A stretch of 56,695 bases of DNA from JACPPO01 sp965262505 (lineage in GTDB: Bacteria > Acidobacteriota > Vicinamibacteria > Vicinamibacterales > UBA2999). Location: contig CBDHFM010000005.1 in the NCBI GenBank assembly GCA_965262505.1, positions 1 through 56,695 on the forward strand, written 5' to 3'. A program made the translations under genes and the position numbers. Positions 8,787 to 16,601 of the stretch are shown here, piece after piece. Below the pieces are notes generated by a model. The model was not told where the DNA came from, ran no database searches, and saw only the letters and a list, made by a program, of their open reading frames with translations. Numbering within the stretch: position 1 is the first letter of the stretch; each line of letters starts with the position of its first letter.

Positions 8787-9638
8787 TTAGTCCAGATCGT
8801 CCAGGTCGATGTTCCAGCCCACGCGGTCGCGGCCGATTTGCAACCAGCCGGACCCGACAAGCCGACGCACGATAAAGAGTCCGTCGTGCTGGAGGTCGTA
8901 CGGGATGAGGGACGGCTGGCCGTCGCGGTTTTCGTAGAGCGCGGGGGTTTCCTGGGCGGTGGATCGGACATAGGTGAATTGCCCGTCGTGCCACATGCCT
9001 TGCACCAGAAAGGGCCACCGCGCGGCCTTGTCGTCCAGCGCATAGGGAAATTGGAGCTGTGTGGGATAGGTCGAGCGAAACTGATCGACCTGGGCGGTGG
9101 CGTCCTGGCGCATCGCCGCGATTTGCGCCTCGGCGTCGATCTGCGCCGCGTGCACGGCGGCGCGGCTTTCCTCGGCCATGAGCTGATACTCGGCCACGCG
9201 CGATCGCGCGACGAAGGCGGGGACCGGCACGCCGGCCGACGGCGCGGCGTCCGGATCGGCTCCGACGCGGACAATCAGGTGGGGCGGGGCGTCGCGTTCG
9301 GCGACGAGGAACGCATAGATTCGGCCGCTCTCGCACACGAGCGCGACGTTGGTCGTGACGCCTTCCCCGATGGGTTTGAGGAAGGCGAGATTCGCCGCGC
9401 CGGTCAGGTGCCAGTACTCGGAATCCCCGACGATAAAGTCGAGGATGTTCTCGCGCGGCGGGAGCTGAATCACGGTGGTGTGTCGGATGCGGGTGGTGAC
9501 GGTGATGATCTGATCGGGCGCGTCTTGGACCTGCAGAACGGACGCGCCGGCCGATGCGTCTGCGTCGGCCTGGGCCTGGGTGAGCGCCGGGACAAGGCAC
9601 AGCGACAAGGCAAGAGCGATGGTCGGACGGATGGTCAT
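8787..9638 (-). CDS. virB9: VirB9/TrbG-type outer-membrane core protein
   Basis: This is a 283-residue exported protein with a signal peptide ending near LTQAQA. The N-terminal beta domain carries TTVIQLPPRENILDFIVGDSE and the usual WHLTGAANLAFLKP. The C-terminal CagX-like domain holds PFLVQGMWHDGQFTYVR, YDLQHDGLFIVRRL and IGRDRVGWNID. It is part of the outer-membrane ring with VirB10. No separate VirB7 lipoprotein was seen. Confidence 0.92.
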   Translation of the reverse strand: MTIRPTIALALSLCLVPALTQAQADADASAGASVLQVQDAPDQIITVTTRIRHTTVIQLPPRENILDFIVGDSEYWHLTGAANLAFLKPIGEGVTTNVALVCESGRIYAFLVAERDAPPHLIVRVGADPDAAPSAGVPVPAFVARSRVAEYQLMAEESRAAVHAAQIDAEAQIAAMRQDATAQVDQFRSTYPTQLQFPYALDDKAARWPFLVQGMWHDGQFTYVRSTAQETPALYENRDGQPSLIPYDLQHDGLFIVRRLVGSGWLQIGRDRVGWNIDLDDLD

Positions 9639-9656
9639 GGGTTCCCCTCTCCTGTT

Positions 9657-12089
9657 CTAGCGTGTGCCGGCCAGGTGGGCGAGCGCGCCCTCGAGGCCGT
9701 GCTGTTCAACCGCCTCGGCTCGCCGCGCACTGTCGCGCGCCGATGACGTGTACAACCAGTACGATTCGGGATCGACTTCCAGCCGCACGGTCGCGGCCAT
9801 GTTCGGGCGTCTCAGATACAGCTCTTGCTTGCTGACGAGCCCTCGGATGGTCGCCACTTCGGACGGGTTCAAGCGGAACATCTCAGCCGCCTTGTCGGGG
9901 AGCTCGGGGTTGGCGAGAAAGAGCTTGGTCGGCATGGATTCGAGGAGCGCCTCCGCGCCGGCCGTCCCGGTCACGTCCACGGCGCTTTGGGTTGCCATGA
10001 TGAGCGCCGCGTTTTTCTTCCGCCACGTCTTGGCCGCTTCCGCGAGGTACGCGAGGACGGCCGGGTCGCGCAGGTAGCGCCAGGCTTCATCGACCACCAT
10101 CACTTTCACCCGTGCGGTTTCCTCGGGGTGCTCCAGGGTGAGTCGGAGGCGTTCCAAGAGATAGAACAGCGCCGCCTCGCACAAGTCCTCATGCTCGGCC
10201 GCGCCCGCGAGGTCGATCACCTGCCAGTCGGCAAGGTCGAGATCGTCCCCGTCGGCCGGGTTGTCGAAGTACTTCCCCCATGCGCCGTTGCCGTACCAGC
10301 GCCCCATCGCCGGCCACATCGCGGCCGGCAAGGAGTGGACAAAGACGGTCATCGTCCGGCGGTCGGGCGGGAAGGCGTACACGTCCTCGATGCGGGCGCG
10401 GATTTCGGACGGGTCCGATCCGCTCACGGTCCATCCGCCGATTCTGAGCAAGCGCATGATCCAGCCGGTGAGGAATTGCAAGGTCCGCTCGGCCGGCGGG
10501 AGCGCGAACGGGCGCAAGCGAAACCCGCCCTGCCCGGTCGCGTCGTCGGGTGACAGCTCCAGGTAGCCGCCCCCGAGGAACCGGGTGATCCAGCGGTAGC
10601 TGCCCCCGAGGTCAAGGATGAGGACGCGCGGGTTGTACTGCAGGGCTTGGACAAGCAAAAAATTGAGCGTGAAACTCTTGCCGGCGCCGGTCGCCCCGAG
10701 GACGAGCGTATGGCCGACGTCGCCGTGAAACAGGTCGTAGTGAAACGGCGTGTGCCACTGCGTCTCAAGGATGGCGAGCGCGGCCCGGTCCAGGTGCGGG
10801 CTCCGCGCGTTGCCGGTCGGTGGTCCATAGATGGGCGCCAGGCACGCCGCCGCGCCCGCCGAGACAAACACCGAACGGACCTGCCGCTTCCGCGGCTGCG
10901 CCGGCAGTCGGCAGAACCACGCGGGGAGCTGGCCGTACCCTTCGCGGATCACCTTCGCGTCGTGTGACGCGAAGATGCGGAGCACGTCACCGTCGAGTCG
11001 TTCGGTCTGCTCAAGGTCGCCGTGCAGGGCAATGGTGAGCGCCAGATCGCCGTAGGCCACGCCCTCGGTTTCGAGTTCAACCAGGGCGTTGCCTAAGCGG
11101 TCGGATTCCACTTCAGCCGCGCTATCGACCATCGCCGACGCGGTGCCCTCGGTCTCCTGCACGTGCGACATCATCGAGTACCGCTTGGAAAAGTAGTGGC
11201 GCTGTGCGCCGCGAATCTTGCGGCGCGCTGCGTCCAGATCCCACGGGCGCCATTCGAGCGTGACGGTTAACACGCTGTCGAGCCGGTACAGGGCGTTGAG
11301 CAGGTTCGCGGTGGCCCGTGCCGGGGGGGAGAGGAGCGAGTAGAGAATGACGGGCTCGCCGTCCAGTCGAAGATGCCGGCGTTCGGCTTCGAGTTCGCTG
11401 GTGGCGAGCCGCCAGTTCATCCCGCTGCCGGTGGCCCCATCCCACGGGGTGCGGCCGGGCTTGTTCACCAGCTCGGCCAGGAACCTCGAGCCGGCGTGTG
11501 CCGTCAAGATGTCGAGGGGGGTGAGGTCGGCGACCAGCGTCCGGCTGGCGTCCACCTGCTGCCGAAAGCGCGCCGCCGCCTCCTCGATCTGCTCGCGGAA
11601 GTAGATCGCCTCGTTGGGATTCCGCCGCCGCGTCATCCATGTCTGTATGTAGTGCTTCCACCACGGGGCGTTGTGCTTGCCGGCTGCGGCCGTGGAAAGC
11701 CGGGGGTCGTAGCACCACGCCACAAAGGTCTCGATCTGCTGGATGCGCGACGCAAGGAAGGCGCGCCGCTTCCGTTGCCCGAGGTCGGCGACGGCCGAGA
11801 GGCCGGTGTCCACGTCGGGGAACGTCGCCGGCCGGCGCAAGAGGTAGAAGTACAGCCGGGTCCGGGCGTCGATGCCTGAGAGCATCCGTTGCCAGCGACT
11901 GAGCACGGCGTCGAGCTGCTCGGGGGTGTGCCCGTCCACGACGGTCGGCGACAGTCGCGCGAGCGTGACCAGCTCGCCGCGCCGGGTGAGACACGTCCGG
12001 TCGTCGGGGAGCCAGCCCCAGTACGGCAGCTCGTCGGCCAGCGAGCCGGCGGCGTGGTGGTCGGCCACGTCGAGATCGGTGGTCGTCAT
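9657..12089 (-). CDS. virB4: VirB4/TrbE-type secretion ATPase
   Basis: This 810-residue ATPase of the conjugation machine has Walker A LGATGAGKSFTLNF near residue 460 and Walker B VMVVDEAWRYLRD near residue 660, followed by the family hallmark ALIMATQSAVDVTGT. The ATG at 12089 overlaps the virB3 stop as ATGA, so the 20 extra codons of the open frame are rejected. VirB4 docks at the cytoplasmic face and drives pilin extraction and substrate transfer. Confidence 0.94.
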   Translation of the reverse strand: MTTTDLDVADHHAAGSLADELPYWGWLPDDRTCLTRRGELVTLARLSPTVVDGHTPEQLDAVLSRWQRMLSGIDARTRLYFYLLRRPATFPDVDTGLSAVADLGQRKRRAFLASRIQQIETFVAWCYDPRLSTAAAGKHNAPWWKHYIQTWMTRRRNPNEAIYFREQIEEAAARFRQQVDASRTLVADLTPLDILTAHAGSRFLAELVNKPGRTPWDGATGSGMNWRLATSELEAERRHLRLDGEPVILYSLLSPPARATANLLNALYRLDSVLTVTLEWRPWDLDAARRKIRGAQRHYFSKRYSMMSHVQETEGTASAMVDSAAEVESDRLGNALVELETEGVAYGDLALTIALHGDLEQTERLDGDVLRIFASHDAKVIREGYGQLPAWFCRLPAQPRKRQVRSVFVSAGAAACLAPIYGPPTGNARSPHLDRAALAILETQWHTPFHYDLFHGDVGHTLVLGATGAGKSFTLNFLLVQALQYNPRVLILDLGGSYRWITRFLGGGYLELSPDDATGQGGFRLRPFALPPAERTLQFLTGWIMRLLRIGGWTVSGSDPSEIRARIEDVYAFPPDRRTMTVFVHSLPAAMWPAMGRWYGNGAWGKYFDNPADGDDLDLADWQVIDLAGAAEHEDLCEAALFYLLERLRLTLEHPEETARVKVMVVDEAWRYLRDPAVLAYLAEAAKTWRKKNAALIMATQSAVDVTGTAGAEALLESMPTKLFLANPELPDKAAEMFRLNPSEVATIRGLVSKQELYLRRPNMAATVRLEVDPESYWLYTSSARDSARRAEAVEQHGLEGALAHLAGTR

Positions 12090-12415
12090 GAGGGGCGGCT
12101 CTGCCGGCGGGCCTGGGTGATGAGGATGTACCACGGGTGCGCGGCCCACTTCGCCGGGTCGTACCGTGTCTTGAAACGGACGGACTCACGCAGGATGGTG
12201 AGCATGTGCGGGTCCGTCCGCCAGGCCCACCAGCCCAGGCCGTACAGGACGGAAAACGCCGCCGCGCCGATCAGGATGCTGTTGATGGCGTTCCACATGG
12301 CCATCCCGAGCGTGGCGCTGAGCAGAAACCAGCGCCGCTCGACCCCCATCATGGTGAGGGGAGCCGACAGCGCGGGGTACGCGGGCCACGGGCGCGTGCC
12401 GGCGGGGATGGTCAT
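12086..12415 (-). CDS. virB3: VirB3/TrbD-type inner-membrane protein
   Basis: The protein has 109 residues with two close hydrophobic helices (WFLLSATLGMAMWNAINSIL and AAAFSVLYGLGWWAW) and a basic C-terminus, the classic VirB3/TrbD layout. The ATG at 12415 overlaps the virB2 stop as ATGA. It partners VirB4 in the inner-membrane complex. Confidence 0.85.
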   Translation of the reverse strand: MTIPAGTRPWPAYPALSAPLTMMGVERRWFLLSATLGMAMWNAINSILIGAAAFSVLYGLGWWAWRTDPHMLTILRESVRFKTRYDPAKWAAHPWYILITQARRQSRPS

Positions 12416-12705
12416 GAAAACAACCACGTCAGGAAGTTCGCCGCACCCATGGCCATCCCCAACCCGAAGATGATCCCGGCGAGCGCCTTCTTGCTGCCGC
12501 CTTCACCAAAGGCGAACATCAGCCCGCCGATGACGATCGCAATCAGCGACAGGCCACGCGCGAGGGGGCCAGTAAAGGCGTCCTCGAGCACCTCCACGGC
12601 GTTGAGCCACGGGCTCACGCCCTGCGCAACGACGGGCAGCTCGGCGAGCGCCACGGCGAACGACACGGCGAGCGCGGTGATCCAGCGGGAGCGGTGCGCG
12701 TGCAT
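12412..12705 (-). CDS. virB2: VirB2/TrbC-type pilin
   Basis: This is a 97-residue prepilin with a basic N-terminus, a signal segment ending near LPVVAQG and two hydrophobic helices (ARGLSLIAIVIGGLMFAF and KALAGIIFGLGMAMGAANFL), as in TrbC/VirB2 pilins. ATG 12705 follows AAGGAG with good spacing; the longer frame to 12801 lacks a ribosome site. It begins the dense virB2-B3-B4 coupling. Confidence 0.88.
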   Translation of the reverse strand: MHAHRSRWITALAVSFAVALAELPVVAQGVSPWLNAVEVLEDAFTGPLARGLSLIAIVIGGLMFAFGEGGSKKALAGIIFGLGMAMGAANFLTWLFS

Positions 12706-12797
12706 GGGTGTTCTCCTTGTGGTGGCGGGTGTGAAGGGACGCGGCTCACGAATCCTTCTCGAGCCGCGTCCCGTGCGGGCGGTGCGTTCGGTCTGCG

Positions 12798-13118
12798 TCA
12801 TGCCTCGAAGTCTCCACGGTCCTGCTGCTGCATCTGTTCGGCCAGCTCCGGATCGCCACCCGCGCCGCGTCTAATGGATCGTTCAACGAGATCCACCTTG
12901 CGCCCGAGATCGGCGAGCCCGGCCGCGCGCGCGGTCGCGTAGAGCGCGACGACACACGAGACCACGGCCAGCGCGCCGTACGCGGCCAGCGCCGGCCAGT
13001 ACTCGAATACGAGGACACGGGTGTGAGGGGCCAGGAACGCGAACGCCGGCCCGGCGAGCAGCGCCGTGAGTGCAAGAACGGTGACGGTCAGCCCAAGGGC
13101 CACGGTGATCGGTTGCAT
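12798..13118 (-). CDS. Small two-helix membrane protein of the conjugation operon
   Basis: The protein has 106 residues. Two membrane helices (about 5-29 and 41-63) are followed by a charged amphipathic tail (RKVDLVERSIRRG) rich in Gln/Glu. No family was recognised. It begins 3 bases after the preceding gene and lies 92 bases ahead of the pilin, so it is co-transcribed. It could assist pilin processing or be an entry-exclusion-like factor; that is only a guess from position. Confidence 0.65.
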   Translation of the reverse strand: MQPITVALGLTVTVLALTALLAGPAFAFLAPHTRVLVFEYWPALAAYGALAVVSCVVALYATARAAGLADLGRKVDLVERSIRRGAGGDPELAEQMQQQDRGDFEA

Positions 13119-13121
13119 CGT

Positions 13122-14624
13122 CTACAGCTCCACGGACCCATCGCGGCCCGCGCCGCTCCCGCCGCCCGGCCCGCTATCGGTCTCACGCGCCGCGGCGCGC
13201 CCCAGCGCGCGGCCGATATTCTGACTGGCGGATCGGCTGCTGCCGTGCATGGCAAAGCCCGCGCCGGCCTTCGCCACAATCGCCGCCGCGTGGTAGTGGT
13301 CGGAGGCGATCTCCACGTTCACCCGCCCGCCCATGCCGTCGCGGTCCTCGATGTCGAGCTGCGCGTCGGGGTACATCACATGGCCGTCCTGCATCGGGAG
13401 GCCAAGCTCCTGGGCGGCTGCGGCTTTGGCTTCGTCGGCCGCGCGGTCGCCGCCCGCGGCGCGCGCCGTCTCGGTCGCGGTGGCGACGCGGCTCTTGAGT
13501 TCGGCGTCAAGGCGCACGCGCACGACGCGCCCGCCCTCGGCCTCGAGGCGCGCCCGCTCGTCCAGCGCCGCGCGGTACACGGCCGTGTCGTGCGACAGCT
13601 CGGCCGGCTTGACGAGTCCGGTCCATGTCTCCTGCTCGGGGACGTGGCCGGCGTCCCGCGCCGCGCGGTGCGCGGCGTCTCGGCCGCGTGCCGTGGCGGT
13701 CAGCACCGTAAAGAGGTTCCCCTGCGGCCCGGTCGCCTCGTGTTCCTCAATCAGCCCGGCGCGCACCATGCGCGTGACGGCACGCCGCGCGGCGTACGGA
13801 TGCCCGTCGTAATGCTGCTCGGATAGGTCCGTATACGACACGGCGCGATACATCCCCACGTCGGCGATGGCATCGCGGTCGCGGTCCGTGCGGGTGCGCC
13901 GGTCGCGGGGCTGCGCCTCGCGCGCGTCGTACTCGCGTCGGTGGCCATCGGTGCGGGCGTCGGGCGTCGCGCGGTCCGGCCTGGGCTCGCGCGGCGCGGG
14001 CGTGTCCTTCGTCACGCGTTGAATACCGCCCCGGTCCTGGTCTGTCCATGCGCGGACGTCGGCGCGCGCCTGTCGGTCCTGGTCGCGGTCGTCGGGCACG
14101 GGCACGGTCGTGCGTGGTGTGCCGCCGGCGGCGTCCAGCCGGGCGCGGGCCTCGCTGATGCGGGCCTGCCGCTCGGCGGCGAGCTGGTCGCGTTCCTGGG
14201 TGGCGCGTGCCTCGCGCGCCAGGTCCTGCGTGTCGAGCCCGGCTCGATGTGCGGTGCGGCTCTGCTCGTCGCGGGCGGCGTCCTCGGGGGAGTCATGGCG
14301 TCGGGTGTACGCCTCGGCGCGATCCTCTGGTGTGTCGGCTCGCGGCCGGCCTTCGCGGGCCTCTCGGCCCTGCCATCCTCGATGCTGCTCGCGCGCCTGT
14401 CGGTCGCGGTCGGCTTCTGGCGGGCGGTGCGCCAGGTCCTCACCGTCAACGGTGTGTTGATCGTCCGGGTCCGGATCGGTGCTGCGAGGGGGTTGACCTG
14501 GCGCGCCTGGTCGGCGCGTGACCTGGCGCGCGTGGTCATCGGTCGGCGCGTCGTCCCGCGCCGGCGTGTGGGCCGGCTCGGGCGTCGGGTCGTCTCGCCA
14601 CAGCACATCGGTACGGTCAAACAT
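13122..14624 (-). CDS. 500-residue charged accessory protein with a winged-helix-like segment
   Basis: I do not recognise a named family. Residues 1-230 are extremely rich in Arg, Asp, Glu and Thr and probably disordered or coiled. At about 255-330 (IADVGMYRAVSYTDLSEQHY, then TRMVRAGLIEEHE) there is a winged-helix-like module. The C-terminal part has VNVEIASDHYHAAAIVAKA, a compact alpha/beta-like motif. No HUH or relaxase tyrosine array is obvious. It sits between ardC and the pilin operon and may be a relaxosome component or transfer regulator. Confidence 0.7.
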   Translation of the reverse strand: MFDRTDVLWRDDPTPEPAHTPARDDAPTDDHARQVTRRPGAPGQPPRSTDPDPDDQHTVDGEDLAHRPPEADRDRQAREQHRGWQGREAREGRPRADTPEDRAEAYTRRHDSPEDAARDEQSRTAHRAGLDTQDLAREARATQERDQLAAERQARISEARARLDAAGGTPRTTVPVPDDRDQDRQARADVRAWTDQDRGGIQRVTKDTPAPREPRPDRATPDARTDGHRREYDAREAQPRDRRTRTDRDRDAIADVGMYRAVSYTDLSEQHYDGHPYAARRAVTRMVRAGLIEEHEATGPQGNLFTVLTATARGRDAAHRAARDAGHVPEQETWTGLVKPAELSHDTAVYRAALDERARLEAEGGRVVRVRLDAELKSRVATATETARAAGGDRAADEAKAAAAQELGLPMQDGHVMYPDAQLDIEDRDGMGGRVNVEIASDHYHAAAIVAKAGAGFAMHGSSRSASQNIGRALGRAAARETDSGPGGGSGAGRDGSVEL

Positions 14625-14633
14625 GACGACCGC

Positions 14634-15725
14634 CTAGCGGCTGATGCCTGACTCCCGCTCGGGCTGCGGCGCTTGGGGCTGCGGCGTCGGCGCGTGGCTG
14701 ATCTGCGGGCTGCGCGCGGGGGAGTATTTCTCGGCGAGCTGCGCGTGTTCCTTCTCGGTGATCTGCTCCCGTTCCTTGATCGGCTGCATGAGGTAATCGG
14801 AGATTTTTTGGGCGTCGGCGGCCGCCTTGTAGATCTCCTTCGGGTCTTGGTCGAGCGCCTTGATCCAGCCCTCGACGTACGCGGCGCCTCGGCTGCCGTC
14901 GTGGCCGACGCCCACCCGATCACCCGTCATCATCGCGGACATTTCCGCGCGGAGTTCTTCGCGGGCGTACTCCACGCTGCCGAAGTGCCCGGCGCCGGCT
15001 TTCAGGGTGTCGCGGTCCATCCGCTCGGGGTGTCCGGTGGCGTGACCCAGTTCGTGGAGGGCGGTCTGGTAATACCCGTTCGCGGTGGCGAATTGTTCAC
15101 GCTCGGGCAACGTCACCTTGTCCGTCTGGATGTTGTAAAAGGCCCGGTCGCCGCGCACGTGGGCGACGTGGACGCCGCTCTCCTGGATCACCCGCTCGGC
15201 GGTCTGGTGCGCCTTCCACTCGGGCTCTTTAGTGCGGTCGTCGGCCGTGCGTTCCAGCGTCAACCCGTCGGCCTGTTCGACGTTGAACACGGCATAGCAG
15301 CGGACCATCGGCGGGCGCGTCTGTGCCTTCTCGCCCTGGCCCTCGGCCGTCGGGGTGCCGGGCTGCTCCTGGGCCTTCTTCTTCTCGTCGTCAAACTTGT
15401 AAAACAGCACCTGGGTGGCCTTCTCGCCTTTACGGACCTGCCCGCCCATGTCGCTGATCTGTTTGTAGGTGGCCCAGCGGTGATCGCTGTAGCCCTTCGC
15501 CGTTTGGGTCACGCTGAGGTAGACCGAATTGCCGCCCCGGTACGGCGTGTCGGTCTGGATGTTCTTGGGGAGTAGGCTCTCGCCAGGCTTCCACGGTTTC
15601 TGCCACGGCGCGACGCCCTGCTCAATCTGCTCCTTGAGCTTGCCGGCAAACTCCTTGTGATAGTCGTCCTGGTTCCAGCGCGGCTTCTCAGCCGACGGTG
15701 GTGTTTTTTTACGCCCCCATGCCAT
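14634..15725 (-). CDS. ardC: ArdC-type antirestriction protein with zincin-like domain
   Basis: This 363-residue protein has an N-terminal ssDNA-binding domain (about 18-150) with the signature EQGVAPWQKPWKPGE and YRGGNSVYLSVTQ. A zincin-like metallopeptidase domain with HELGHATGHPERM near residue 223 and the later catalytic-site helix EYAREELRAEMSAM follows. ArdC proteins carried by conjugative plasmids protect incoming single-stranded DNA from host restriction. The ribosome site AGAAGGAGCTGAGCG precedes the ATG. The C-terminus is Pro/Gln-rich and unstructured. Confidence 0.93.
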   Translation of the reverse strand: MAWGRKKTPPSAEKPRWNQDDYHKEFAGKLKEQIEQGVAPWQKPWKPGESLLPKNIQTDTPYRGGNSVYLSVTQTAKGYSDHRWATYKQISDMGGQVRKGEKATQVLFYKFDDEKKKAQEQPGTPTAEGQGEKAQTRPPMVRCYAVFNVEQADGLTLERTADDRTKEPEWKAHQTAERVIQESGVHVAHVRGDRAFYNIQTDKVTLPEREQFATANGYYQTALHELGHATGHPERMDRDTLKAGAGHFGSVEYAREELRAEMSAMMTGDRVGVGHDGSRGAAYVEGWIKALDQDPKEIYKAAADAQKISDYLMQPIKEREQITEKEHAQLAEKYSPARSPQISHAPTPQPQAPQPERESGISR

Positions 15726-15728
15726 CGC

Positions 15729-15932
15729 TCAGCTCCTTCTCTGACGCGGCGTGGACGGCCGCGTCGTGTGGAGGGGTGCCACGGGGACGTGCGGGCCTGG
15801 CTGCCACGGTTTTTGCCACGGCGCGACGCCCTGCGCGATCTGCGCGTTGCGCGTCGCGGCACACGCGGCGTGAGAGTCAGGGTGGATCTGACGGGATGCC
15901 GCCGCCAATGGCTTCGGCGTGGTCGGGGCCAT
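15729..15932 (-). CDS. Short ORF carrying an ArdC-like N-terminal motif
   Basis: The frame encodes 67 residues, ends 3 bases before ardC and begins 2 bases after the preceding ORF. Its centre reads AQIAQGVAPWQKPWQPGPH, nearly the same as the ArdC motif EQIEQGVAPWQKPWKPGE, then it diverges into Pro/Arg/Thr. Either it is the remains of a partial ardC duplication or a free-standing short peptide with the DNA-binding motif. The tight packing in the operon makes translation plausible, but no clear ribosome site is seen. Confidence 0.45.
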   Translation of the reverse strand: MAPTTPKPLAAASRQIHPDSHAACAATRNAQIAQGVAPWQKPWQPGPHVPVAPLHTTRPSTPRQRRS

Positions 15933-15934
15933 GA

Positions 15935-16156
15935 CTAGTCGCCCCCCTGGGCGATCCACGCGTCGTCGCGCCAGTCGGCGCCGGCCACGATCTCCGCCGT
16001 GTCGGCGTTCTCGGTGTCACCCCACCCGCACGCGGCCAGCACCTCGCGCGGGGCGCGGACGTACACGCCCGGCACGAGGCGTGCGGTCAGTTCCTGGGCG
16101 GTTTCCACTGCACATGTCTGGAGCCCGTCGGTCGTCGGGAGGTCACGGATTGCCAT
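15935..16156 (-). CDS. Small acidic hypothetical protein
   Basis: Seventy-three residues from MAIRDLPTTDGL; the Asp/Ala/Thr-rich C-terminus (NADTAEIVAGADWRDD) makes it acidic. It is not a recognised family. It overlaps the end of the Cys-rich ORF upstream by 14 bases and is followed at 2 bases by the short ArdC-like ORF. Small acidic proteins next to ArdC can be anti-restriction or anti-repression factors, but nothing in the sequence proves it. Confidence 0.55.
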   Translation of the reverse strand: MAIRDLPTTDGLQTCAVETAQELTARLVPGVYVRAPREVLAACGWGDTENADTAEIVAGADWRDDAWIAQGGD

Positions 16157-16568
16157 CGTCTGGTGCCTTTCGTCGGTGTGCGCCGCCCGCTCGCGCGGGT
16201 GGCCCGCGCCAGGCCGCCCGTGTCGCCCACACGCGCCCACATAGGTGGCACACGGGCCGAAGACCCACGTGCCTGACGGGTGCTGCGATGGTGGGGGATC
16301 GAGGGGGGCGGGGGGAAGGTACCTGAGTCACGCGGCGGCGACATTTCGCGCGGTAGACCCGTTGGCGGTCGCAGTGATCGAGCCGGCCTTCCGGGCTGCG
16401 CTGATGCTTGGCGGACGCCCGCCGCCCTTGGAGGCGGTGCGCGGTCTCGCGGCAGAGCGCCCCACAGTAGGCCTGCCCCCGCCAGCAGGACCCGCAGAGA
16501 CGAAACACCGTCCCGCACCCCGCGCCGCGGCAGCGCACCGTGCGCCACCGCGTGGCGCGGGCGCTCAC
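16143..16568 (-). CDS. Cys-rich, Arg-rich putative zinc-binding protein
   Basis: This 141-residue frame has TVRCRGAGCGTVFRLCGSCW, then AYCGALCRETAHR and RQRVYRAKCRRRV. The CxxxxC, CxxC and CxxxC spacing suggests a zinc ribbon, and the Arg-rich centre resembles a small family common on proteobacterial and acidobacterial mobile elements. The part after about residue 85 may not be structured. It is the first gene of the conjugation operon, 33 bases after the LRR gene. Confidence 0.55.
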   Translation of the reverse strand: MSARATRWRTVRCRGAGCGTVFRLCGSCWRGQAYCGALCRETAHRLQGRRASAKHQRSPEGRLDHCDRQRVYRAKCRRRVTQVPSPRPPRSPTIAAPVRHVGLRPVCHLCGRVWATRAAWRGPPARAGGAHRRKAPDDGNP

Positions 16569-16601
16569 GCCAGCCCGCCGGTGGACCGGCGCCGCGGGCC
16601 G

